Assembly: GCA_963971285.1 (NCBI GenBank) | Contig: OZ020244.1 | Location: 35,898,001-35,962,000, forward strand | Reading direction: 5' to 3' | Length of the DNA stretch: 64,000 nt | Origin: Astropecten irregularis | Taxonomy: Eukaryota; Echinodermata; Asteroidea; Paxillosida; Astropectinidae | In this document: positions 44,858 through 55,500 of the stretch, piece by piece | Position numbering within the stretch: the first letter of the stretch is position 1 | Layout of the letters: each line of letters starts with the position of its first letter | Notes under the pieces: model-generated | The model's input: the letters and a program-made list of their open reading frames with translations, nothing else | The model's database searches: none | Told to the model about the DNA's origin: nothing | Program-made: the position numbers and the translations under genes

Positions 44858-45106
44858 GGGGCCAATTTCATAGAGCTGCTTAAGCAAAAACAAATTGCTT
44901 AAGCATGAAAAGTCTTCCTTGATCAAACAGGATTACCAACCATATTTGCATGTGATGTTTACTGCTTTTGACTTGTATTCGGCCATCGTTTGCTGAGCAT
45001 AACATTTACAAGTTTTGGCTGGCATACTGATTTTATTTACAAAGGTTTCTATTTTTTTGGTGCTTATGCAAGATTTTGGTACTTAAGCAGCTCTGAAATT
45101 GGCCCC
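44858..45106. mobile_element. Family F palindromic MITE downstream of PAN-FReD
   Basis: ggggccaatttcatagagct / agctctgaaattggcccc; interior ttaagcaaaaacaaattgct. Confidence 0.85.
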
Positions 45107-45109
45107 AGA

Positions 45110-46085
45110 ACGTTGAGTCCTGAATGGCGTGTCGTGGCGGTTGCCCCGCCGACTTAGACATTGCTCAAAATGGGTCAGACTGTAGGCCTACGAGGTAACA
45201 ATCACCTTGTTTGCGATCCCAAACTCGGTCGAAAAATTTAAAGACCCACCATTTTATACTTGACATAGCATATTTGTTCAACACGATGTTTATTATGAAG
45301 AAACCTTTTGCGAGATGTATCGAGATTTGCCTAGCATTTGATTTTCATAATTATTCGAAAACAACTTTTCGGTTTTTTTTATTTTGACACAATCCATTGC
45401 CTATACATTTGGAAATATCACATGAAAAATAATTATAGGTTAGCTGTTAACGAAAATATGGGCAGTAAAGTTTGTACATTGTATGCCTATGTAGGCATTT
45501 AAAGAATACCAGTTCTGTGATTTCTGACACCTTCTTACTCGACATTGCAGTAAGCCTATTAAGGCAAATTTAATGTAGATTTCTCTACGGCACTTCTATT
45601 TCCCAACCTCAAATACACTATCTATTAATCGTATATTTAGGTCAGGAAATGCCACAAATTTCATATTTTTATTGAGTTTCAACTTGAATACATGATGCCA
45701 TTTTGAACGTTTTTAGATTAATTTCCTCAATACTAATTCACAGAAAGCAGAAAGTCCGTTCCGCGACATTAGTTTGTTTTTAATGTTTTGGTCCGAAACG
45801 AAACATTAATACATGTAGTATATCTTGTAAAAGAAAAACACACTAAAAATAGATCAAGGCCTGTTTTTGGCTATTTGTAATTAATAGTACATTATTATGG
45901 ACTCAATTGTGAACTACACGCATTTCAATCTTTGTGGTAAAATCAGTTTCCAATTATAAAGTTGGATAACCGATATGAATTCACAAAGCATTATATAAAT
46001 AGGCACGATTTTTTGTGTGTTTCATGCCAATAAATTGATAGTTATATAGTTTTGCTCACAATTGTAATTTGATGATCTTTATTAT
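45110..46085. other. AT-rich intergenic DNA, nothing recognised
   Basis: No repeat or coding signal recognised. Confidence 0.5.
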
Positions 46086-46087
46086 AT

Positions 46088-46492
46088 GTTTTCCCGGTCA
46101 TTTTCGGCCAATGAGCGGACAATTAAAACGCCGCGTCGTTCCATTTCGCGTGAAACTGCAAGGCACCTCAAAAAAGTCATTCGAATTCACTTTATGCGCA
46201 AGCAAAATGTAAACAAGCGTCAGGCGAATAAAAAAGAATCGCCTTCAATTTAAAATTGCATTCGAACAGCATTCGAATTCGCAACGGCTTTCGGCAGCCT
46301 GTTAAATTGAATGCCGATTTTGCATGGCTAAAGTGAACGATTGTTGAACGAACTGATTGCAATGGTATATAAATACGGATACATCAAAGTGAAATCGAGT
46401 GACGGTTTCAACCGAGGAGACAAAATCACGTCAACACAAATGCGTGAAAATGAAATTGGCCGCTCATTTGCCGAAAATGACCGGGGAAACCT
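46088..46492. mobile_element. Family V inverted-repeat MITE
   Basis: gttttcccggtcattttcgg and its inverse ccgaaaatgaccggggaaac bound about 405 bp, with gccaatgagcgg / ccgctcatttgc extending the arms. A tatataaatac TATA-like motif lies inside. Confidence 0.8.
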
Positions 46493-46494
46493 AA

Positions 46495-47185
46495 ATTTAC
46501 ATTTGTGACATACATTGAATAATCTTTTTTTTTGGTGTGAATATTTAATTAAAGACAGCGATTGTAAACGAAGGGTGACTATTTTAACCCTGTATTTTTA
46601 TTGGGAAGGGAAAAATCGATCATTCATATTCATTAACGTAGCGACTGCGGCGCTAGTATTTTACCGTAGGCCAAAATGGTTCAGTCCTTGGGTCAGTCAT
46701 ATTTCATGCATCACGAATTCACGATAAAATTGATATTTCATAAAAGAATATTTGAACAATACACCCTAACCGTAGGAAGACTATGCATTGACGATTCACT
46801 GACATAAGTGAATAAATAGTAAATTTTTCCCGTTTTACTGTGGTAAAACGCGAGTTGGTTTTTTTTGTGGTTTTTCTTATCAGTATTCAATTATTGTTGT
46901 AATTTTACGTGAAACTCATAACATTTTGTAGCAAACGTAGTATTCATAGAAAATGGAGACTACTAAGTAAAATTAATTTTAAATCTCAAACTCTTTATAG
47001 TATTCAGTACATATAATAAGTTCATAGTCGTAGAAAAGGTAGAATCCATAACAAGGTTTGATTGCACTTGCAGCACATTGTGGGGAAATAAATTTCAATT
47101 ATATATCGGTGTGTGCGTGGTTTCATGTCTTCTGAACATAACTGCCAAAAACGAACAAAGATATAATTGACTATTGGGGTCACCA
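46495..47185. other. AT-rich intergenic DNA, nothing recognised
   Basis: No repeat or coding signal recognised. Confidence 0.45.
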
Positions 47186-47189
47186 GCAA

Positions 47190-47310
47190 CGTAGGGCTCG
47201 ATGGCTCAGTTGGTACAGCGCATGTACAGTATTCAGGATGTCGCTGGTTCGAATCCCGCTCCAGTAAAATTTTCTTTGTTCACTTTTCAAATTATAAATT
47301 GATTAGATTC
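47190..47310 (+). mobile_element. SINE family Z, tRNA-derived
   Basis: Box A atggctcagttggtacagcg and B box ctggttcgaatcccgct are well formed; the tail ttctttgttcacttttcaa recurs at 57250. Confidence 0.65.
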
Positions 47311-47639
47311 ACACGAGTAATTAAACCGTTGTTGCCTTTGTTGTTTACATCTTAAGGCCTATTTACACTTTGTCGCGCGACAATGTCGCGCGTATTTTTA
47401 ACTGCGCACAAAATGAATGAGCGTGTTTACATTTACGCGACAAACTTTATAGAGTGTTTGATTTTTATTCCATTATTGAAACATTCGCAGATTGATTGTG
47501 GTCATCTTAGTGGTGATTTGTGTGTAGTGTCCGGGAGAGAGGGAGATTTACAGATCACAACTATAAGAATGTCAAGATGACCGCCATTGTCAATCAATTG
47601 TGATGTCAGGAAAATGAACTTTTCAAGACAATCAGTAAT

Positions 47640-47795
47640 TGCTCAGTGATGCATGAATGGATTGCCTTGAAATTTCGTCAGAACATGGCCGGGGAGATAT
47701 TGAATGCAATAGACTAAAATTCAAATAGCTGAAAACATACATGTTCTTTTCATAATTGTTTAAAAAGGGGTATCGAATTTTTGGGGACACACTGT
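47640..47795 (-). mobile_element. Family D-variant end
   Basis: Right end tttttggggacacactgt; the 150 bases inward match 60288 onward inverted. Confidence 0.7.
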
Positions 47796-47811
47796 AGAAA
47801 TGTTGTCCAAT

Positions 47812-47945
47812 GGGAGACTTTGGAGAACCGGTCTTCAAGTCAACAGCGCACGCGCACGCACGCGCAAAACAACACGCGCATGCTCATAATTAATTGCGCT
47901 AGCATGGTTTGCGCTGTTGACTCAAGACCGACTCTCCAAAGTCTA
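47812..47945. mobile_element. Family M palindromic MITE, complete
   Basis: gggagactttggagaaccgg to cgactctccaaagtct, with gcgcacgcgcacgcacgcgc inside. Confidence 0.82.
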
Positions 47946-48218
47946 ACATTGTCAAACAACTTCTTCAAATTGCACCTTTTATAGTCACAAAGTACATCTT
48001 TAATTTGTAATTTGCATGTTTGTAAAGTGTTGATCGCGATTAGTTACAGGTAAAAACGTATTGAAGGTGTTGATGTGTTGTAATAGTTTTTCACTATATG
48101 AGATTGCAAACGGTGAGGTATGGAAAAAAGTCCAGAGGAACTCAGTCCGATTCCTATGTACGCCGGTGAATATTAAATTTCTATTATTGTGAGAATGCCT
48201 TAGTACTTCAGTGCCTTT

Positions 48219-48742
48219 TAGTGTGGTTTCGTATCCTGTGCAAAATGCGGTGGTCGCCATGACACGTGACACATGGGGCGCGCATTACATTACTCGCAGT
48301 GTGAAATTAACTATTTATGTCATGCGCAAGACGGCAAAGAATGGTGGAGCAAGAGGAACATCGAACATCAGAAATATCTTCGCACATAATTTGTGATGTT
48401 TGGTACATCGTACCGTACTCACAAATTCACAAACATCTGCGCAGTTTTGTAATGCGATAATGTTTGCACGTGCATTATAATGACGTATAACAATACATCG
48501 TACAACACAAATCTGCGCACATTTTTATTTGTGTGTTTTTCATAGTGTCATGATTTTTTTCTGAAAAATATTTTCTTGCTTTAGTTTACGATAATTAGAA
48601 ATCAATTAAAATGTACAAAAACAGTTATTAAAACAGCGGTCAACTGCCGCGAACAGCGCAATAACGGTATGTAGTTAGTGGTTGTGATTCACCCATAATG
48701 TCATGTGTCATGGCGGCCACAGAAATGCGCTGAGGACACTAT
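48219..48742 (-). mobile_element. Family L element, inverted copy
   Basis: tagtgtggtttcgtatcctg through tgaggacacta, the mirror of 30118-30634. Confidence 0.85.
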
Positions 48743-48990
48743 TGTGTTGCTGCTTTCTAACATTGCTGGTTAATGTAGCTTTCATGTATTTACATTCAGA
48801 TTTCTTATTAAATGAATTTCATACCGCAAGAAATGTCACAAAATGTGCACTCCAATTTGAATAAAATGTTCAGGCTCATGCGTGATCTTTGAAGACAATA
48901 CAAAGCATTTCAGTCATATTGTTGTATTTTGAGGTCAAAATAAACTGAAGTTCCATTGTTTTTATCAGCTCGTGACGAATAGCTAATTAA

Positions 48991-49292
48991 GGGTAATATC
49001 ATACTTTGGTTTTTGTAAGAAAATGCTGATTCATGAGCAATAATATTTGTGAGAAAAAAATTGAAAATCGCCCACGGTATTTTTAGAAACTTTTTAGCGT
49101 TATTTTTGTTTATCTTTAACAGATCAACAGATCAAAATAGTTGTTGGTCATTGCTTTTGCTCTTATCTGAATAAATACAGCATTTCAGGCAGAAACAATT
49201 GAACAAAATGTTTCTACCATAACCATCTTTATATACCCTGTAGGTAAATATGTGAAGATTTCTGTTGCGGTATGCAAAGTATGAAACTACCT
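48991..49292 (-). mobile_element. Family A MITE, diverged
   Basis: GGGTAATATCATACTTTGG to AAAGTATGAAACTACCT, sharing TTAA 49293-49296 with the next copy. Confidence 0.8.
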
Positions 49293-49296
49293 TTAA

Positions 49297-49664
49297 AGGT
49301 AATATCATTCTTTGGTTTTTGTTGAAGACATACAGATTCAGGTCCACAAAATAGCAATGAAGATACAGTAACGATCATCTGTGAAAATTTCAGTCCCATA
49401 CGGTGCCCACTTTTGAGAAAACAGTAAAAAAAAAAAAAACGGCTACAGTATTTCTTAAGTCTTTTCTCTTCTATTTTGGATCTTTAAATGATCAAAAAGA
49501 TTTTCGGTCGTTGTTTTACAAATTTCTGGATAAATACACCATTTCAGCCGAAACAAATTTAATGGTATATTTCTACCACCACCATCTTCATACCCTGTAA
49601 GTTATATATACGTAAATCTGTGAACATTTCTGTTTTGGTTTTTTTACTAAAGTATGATACTACC
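49297..49664 (-). mobile_element. Family A MITE, abutting previous copy
   Basis: AGGTAATATCATTCTTTGG to AAAGTATGATACTACCT-TTAA. Confidence 0.87.
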
Positions 49665-49869
49665 TTTAAGTGAGATGTGTTTAGATTTCTTGTTTGAAAT
49701 TGTGTTAAAGTTCTGATTGCATTATAATGTTGAATAAATACATAAAGTGAATGGCGAGAATTAATTCCTTAGACTTTTCCCGTATTCATTTATTTTGTTT
49801 TTTGTTGAGTTGCCATTGGCTCAGACGAAAAATATTAGGTTTTTTTTTTGAAAACAGCTAATCATTATG

Positions 49870-50010
49870 TACTTATGATGCCTTGTTCCACTTCCAGACC
49901 ACCAGAAGAACTCACCTTTCAACCTACAAATTATTGAAAGTTAAAATTTTGCGATCATGTCCTCCGAATCTTCATTTACAATTCAATTAGTACATGGGTT
50001 CGGTTTGCGG
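49870..50010 (+). repeat. Repeat shared with 34390-34525
   Basis: ttccagaccaccagaagaac and gatcatgtcctccgaatct. Confidence 0.6.
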
Positions 50011-50027
50011 AAACACCATGAAATATT

Positions 50028-50118
50028 CGTTCGTAAAATGCTGTATTTATCCAGAAAAGAGTAAAATCAGTGACCAACATTATTTTTGATCTTTTAAAGA
50101 TCAAAAATAAAAGAGCCG
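50028..50118 (+). repeat. Family A internal fragment
   Basis: aatgctgtatttatccagaa and gatcttttaaagatcaaaaa are the family A core. Confidence 0.7.
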
Positions 50119-50242
50119 GAACATACAGTTAACCGGTGTTTCAGACCCACCCAATTAATGTATCATGGTATACGGTACGTACCCGTACGCGTGTTACCGC
50201 AAAACCGCCGTGCATGCACAATTAACCTCATCTCTAACTTGT

Positions 50243-50382
50243 GGTCGATTTCACCAAACTCATCGCAACTTATATCAATCGTAGGACTTCTTGTGATGCA
50301 CTGCAGCCCTTCGTAGGATACGATGGGTTATCCTTCGTAACTAGAGTTACGATTGATCGTAGGGCTTCGTGAAATCGACCCC
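50243..50382. mobile_element. Family G-like palindrome
   Basis: ggtcgatttcaccaaact / cttcgtgaaatcgacc with atcaatcgtaggact inverted inside. Confidence 0.72.
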
Positions 50383-50566
50383 TGGGGTCCTAGCTATTTG
50401 TATGTTGTGAGCTGCGACACAAAACATGGAACAAACATGAACTCGATTATCCCCAACACTCCAACAGTAAAAAATTAATGGGGTGCTCACGCAAACAAGG
50501 TCTGCGGGATGTTATTCTAGAGGGCGCCCTTTTACACTAGATGGATGGATGCCTCTAGTAAAACAT

Positions 50567-51578
50567 AGGGCCTTTACGAAATGGGGCTTCAGGCTAGGCT
50601 TGGGATTTGTTTTTTTACTGCCATTCTGTGTCCTAAATGAAATAAAGGGCTTGAGATACATGGCGAAGCTGGAGCCTTTCTTCTGCTTCATCATGTGGCA
50701 CAATCCCTTCATCTCGTTTTGTGGGCTTCAAATGGTGGTGGTGAAGTAAGTCCCAAGCATTGATCTCCATAATACACTGGATAGGACATCGCGCGCCATC
50801 TTGTGCAACGCGTGCTTTTGCTCAGGAGGGTTTAGAAACTTCAAGCGCGGGTCGGCGCAGAGACCGTATGCAACACAAACAAATGAAGTTTGGGGGTTGG
50901 GGCAATAAATTTGCCATACATTTTGCTGATTTTCGAGTGGTTTAGAATTAAACTTTTGGAGGAAATACCTTACTATGGATTATAGGATGTGTTATGCGTT
51001 TGCGGATGTATAAAGGCCTACGAATGACGGGTGCACGGATGACACAAAAAGAGGGATTTGATTCCATAAGTAAGCGTTTTAGTCTGCAGAACAATAAGTT
51101 TAAGTGTGTGGGAATAATTATAACTTTATTTGAAAAGAATTCTAGAATCCTTATTTCATTTGCCTTTTTTGAATGATCGTAGTAAGCTGTAGTTTGCCGG
51201 TAACTTATTTGGTAGGGTGGCGATACATTTTTTTAATTTGGAGCAAACAAAACTCATCAACTCAACGATATTGTATTAAGTTAGCCTTATTTTATCTATA
51301 AATAACTACTGTGAACTATCATGATGGCATTCATCAGAGCATGCGCAACTCTCCTAAACGGGGCTGCGCGTTTTTACAGGAAGCGCTGTACTAGACTGGT
51401 TCCCGTTCCCTACAGTAGTCTCCTGACGTCTATCGTCACTCAAACCTATATATTTTATGTATTGGGACTGGAACCAGTCTAGCGCTGTACAAAAGGAATA
51501 CGCGTGTCCTATCCATGTGTATAATGGAGATCAATGGTCCCAAGCCTAGCCTCAAGCCAAGTTTCGTAAAGGTCCTAA
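50567..51578. mobile_element. Inverted-repeat element with ggcctttacgaaa ends
   Basis: gggcctttacgaaatggggc at left and agtttcgtaaaggtcct at right; gatctccataatacactgg (50762) is mirrored at 51509-51535. The left arm carries a 140-bp insertion. Confidence 0.65.
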
Positions 51579-51579
51579 G

Positions 51580-51705
51580 TAAACTGCTGCAAGCTGCTCA
51601 TCAGCCCAAAAATTACCTGACTTTTATCAAATGCCGTGGATTCGGAGGGCCTGACTCGCGTTTCGATCCTACCTATCAGGATCGTTCTCAAAGGCTAAGT
51701 TTTTA
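51580..51705 (-). repeat. Penelope-type 3' end fragment
   Basis: gcgtttcgatcctacctatc with aggatcgttctcaaaggct, as at 20055. Confidence 0.5.
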
Positions 51706-51709
51706 GACT

Positions 51710-52328
51710 GAAAAAGATCCTGCGATGATCGAATTGTGAGTCATGCGGCCTCCTTAGTCCAAAACGTAGTAAAGTTAGAGTGAATACAAATTCCAAATGG
51801 CCCTTTATTATGCAGACAGTAAATTTCAAAGCGATCGCTGATCAGTTGTGGCGGTTTTGAAGTTTCAATTGAAATGGCTACTCATTTTTTTCAATTTTGT
51901 GAAGATTGCATAAGTGTCCGCCGTTTTGGTGATCGTGGGCGCGGTATTATAATTATTCATGTCGCAACTGTCCCTGTCGGCTGCTCCGTTGCCACCGTGC
52001 TTAGGGCATTAGGGGGACACCGTACCAGCTAAATGGAGTAAATCTTAATAATTATTATGTACTGAAATCGTTTACAAAATGAATCACTTTTTGCTTACAT
52101 GTTCTTGCAAACTTGTACACTTACTTTCTTTCTGTAAAATTACATTATCAACATGGAAAAGAAAATAATTATTGTTGAATGGATGGACTGAAACACAAGT
52201 CTATTAATGAATCCCAACTTAGACTGGTTCCAAACCATGATGCTTTTTCATATTACGTAGATTGTGCAGACGTCTAGGTGTTGATCAGTATCATCAGCAT
52301 GTTGAAAAGTGTACACATGTCTGTCAAA
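51710..52328. other. Region upstream of DALRD3, promoter not identified
   Basis: No TATA box or known repeat recognised. Contains the presumed 5' UTR and promoter of DALRD3 if exon 1 is right. Confidence 0.4.
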
Positions 52329-52514
52329 ATGGGCGAAATATTGAAAGATTTTACTGTTTTCTCAGAAAGATTGGAGCATTTTATTTTGGCTTACAGCAAG
52401 AAAGTAGCAACAGGGAGCCCTGATTTTGGTTCAACAATTTTGAGATCGACTAGGAAAGCTCGCGGTGTGGATTTCAGCGTGGCAGCAGCAGTTGTTGATA
52501 GATTGAAAATCAAA
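52329..52514 (+). CDS. DALRD3: DALRD3 exon 1 (candidate)
   Basis: ATG 52329 has a good context (aaaATGg) and opens MGEILKDFTVFSERLEHFI; the exon ends at donor gtaagt, phase 0. It matches exon 2 in phase and resembles the family N-terminus only loosely. In-frame ATGs at 52278 and 52317 are alternatives. Confidence 0.7.
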
Positions 52515-55500
52515 GTAAGTTAAAACACCCTATCCCTCTGCACAGGCCTACCACACAAGACAAGAGCTGCTTACCACACATTACCACAGTCTCCTTAGGA
52601 CTGGGTCATAAACCACGCATTATTACACAAACCACACTGTGGTGTAATGTGGTGTTCAGGATACCACCCTTGCCAAGTAGCTAGTCCGGGTAACAAATCC
52701 GGTGCGACGAAACTAGGAATCCCAGTTTCGTTGACGGATTTTCAAATCCGTTGTTGTGTTCAGAGATTTTCGTGGTCAGGTTAAAAAGGCATTATTTCCA
52801 GTATATTGGTTTATTTAGTTGTTGTTTATTAGATTTGTGGCAAAAAACACAAAAAAAAAAAAAAAAAAATGAAGGTAAGTTTGCGGTGACACCATGTAAT
52901 CTCTTCTGTGAGAGTGTGTGGTTCTGAGAAGAACCGTAGGTATTAACTCGACGTTCCGAACAGTGTGCTCTGTTCGTCCTCAGGAGAATGACTGGTTGCG
53001 TGACTACGATGATGCAGAATATAACCTGGAAGGATGCATTGGACCGGAAACTGTTGGATTGCGTAGAATCCCACTGGATGAATGGATACTCAGTGTGAGC
53101 ATTGGAGCGTGACATTTGGGAACTAGGAGTTGTGGGGTGAGGAGCTAAGAGCCGTAGGTATAGGTGACCCATTGGCTTGTTGTAGTAAGGGGTGCCAGAT
53201 GCTGCTGATGTGGAAGCCAATGTCTTGGGGGACTGTGTTGTGTTTGTAGATTTCTACTGCTTCCCTGATGCGTCTTGGGTACCATCTGTTGAGTGGGACG
53301 ATGAGTTCAGCTGCTTGCCAGTTGATGATGTGGTCTTTCTCGTGTGAGTGCTTGATGATCGCTGATTTCTCGTAGTCTCCCCTGCGTCCGTGGGCAATGT
53401 GTTCTTTGGGTCTGGTCGGAAGGTTTCGACCAGTCTCGCCGATGTACACCTTCCCACATTCACAGGGGATCCGGTAGATGCCAGCTTTCGTCTGGTGGTC
53501 TTGCTTGTCCTTGTGGGTTTGTAGTTGGGCTTGAAGCTTGCTGGATGCTGCGTGGAATACTCGAATATTGGCACGTTGAAGGATGCGTTGTATCTTGTGG
53601 GAAGCATTGCCTATGTATGGAAGGGAGAAAGACCACGTCCCTTCACGTTCATTCTGCTACTGCTAGCACCATCTTTTAATAGACTGGGTCCCAGTCAAAC
53701 TGTGAGGTTTGGGCACCGGTCATGGAGTTAAATATTTGTTTTGAAATCTATGGGCACCGGTCACGGTGCACGTCCTGCAGCATGCACTGCACGCTGCACT
53801 AAGTTGGTCTAAACTTCTCGTTGCCGCCGATCCGAGACCGAATGGTTTATATAGTTTTTGTCTACTTAACATCAACAATGTGAAGGGGACTGGCAACAAG
53901 TCCACTTAACAGATTTGCAAATTCAGTACCGAAATTAGGAATCGGATGATAGAGGGCGTTTATGATCTAGTTTCTTCGAATTCTTCGTTGCAACAGGCCT
54001 ACTTACTTAAATTGTAATTACACATATTGCCCGGCGAACTTACCACCGCACCAGGACAAATGAAAACCATAGTGTGGTAAAGTGTGGTATGCAGGTGGGT
54101 TGCAGTTAGTGAATTTAAGGCTCATTGATAATAATCAATAACATAATCATTGATTAATATCCAGTCCAATGCCCTTTCATGTTGTGGCATGAAATTCTGC
54201 ATTTAGTTCAGAATGTGGCGAAAGTTCCGCTGACGACTTCCACGTTAATGGTCGTGCTCAAATTCTACAAAATGAGTTTGCAGGAAGATTGTTGGTGCCG
54301 GCAACAATTTTATCCCACCATATAGAAAATCAAAACTGACAAATAGATGCATTACTTTCAGCATCAATTCAGTACTACATTGGATATCTTACTTCTTAAA
54401 AGGTGCAATTGTGTACAAGTCAGGTTTCCCTGTATGTATAATACTACCTTTAATGCACTACCTTAAACTGTATTACTGTCATTTAGATTGTAATTCCAAA
54501 TATAAGTTTTTTTATGAGACCAATTTTGAAACTTCTTACCAGGACAGTGAATCATTCTCGAAAGCGCTGCTCAAGGAGTGCGCACACTGGCCCCTCCCGA
54601 TAGAATCCTGTGCCATCACAGACCAAGGAGCTCTGGGCATCAAGCTTCATCGGTCCAGCATCTTCAAGAAGGTTCTGACCACCGTGCAGCGAGAGGGCAA
54701 CAGCTATGGGAGGATTGCTGCTGGGACGCGGAATGGACCCAGTGGAATAGCCATTGTGAATGGCCATTTGCTGAGAGGAGGCAAGGAGTCCAGGAATGGA
54801 GACGGGGAGCGAGATGAGGGGGAGGTCTTGACGTTAAGTCAGTTGAGGGGCCTTCTTCTGACTGAGCACCTGACAGCTTTGTTGGAGACTGCAGGGTCAG
54901 TGAGCAGAGTTACTTTTTGTCTGACATCAGAAATTGATCCTCTTCCAAGTTGTTGTAACAGCTTCCTGAGAGTTCAGTTGATGAAGAAATTATTTGTTTT
55001 AGATAATGTTTCATTAGTTTAGCTTCTCTACCATGCTTGTAGTAGCATACACAAGGCTCGAAATATTTACTAGACTGGACTGTGTTTAATGTACTGCACT
55101 AGTCCAACTAGTGATTTTGTTTTCCTCGCACGAGTAAAATGGTGCCTAAAATGATGACTTTGTGGCTGAGTGAACACATTTTAGGGTATGGTGCTGTTAG
55201 TAATTTATCTACTTCTTCATTATTCTCTCCAGGTTTCAGGTCTGTAACCTGACCCCAGTTACACACGCATCCTCCACAGTGCTGGACCTCTTCCGAATCG
55301 GGTTGCTCCAGACCCTGCAGAACGAAGCATCCTCATCAAGGGATCCATCACAGGCTACGCTAGAAAAATTCGTCCGTGCGGCAAGCTCTTGTAAATTCAG
55401 AACTAACAGGTCCGCATCAGGGCATCAAGACAAGGTAACAGTTGGTCGGAGGTCGAGAGACAGTGATGTTGAGGCCCAGGCCAGCCCGGCGGAAGAGGGC

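Noticed and set aside
47194-47265. Functional tRNA gene
   Set aside because: A and B boxes are intact, but the acceptor stem fails and the tail is shared with 57183-57300, pointing to a SINE.
52918-53112. Extra DALRD3 exon
   Set aside because: A cctcag/gagaat acceptor-like site exists, but the sequence is the tail of a minus-strand Penelope-like remnant and exon 1 joins exon 2 in phase without it.
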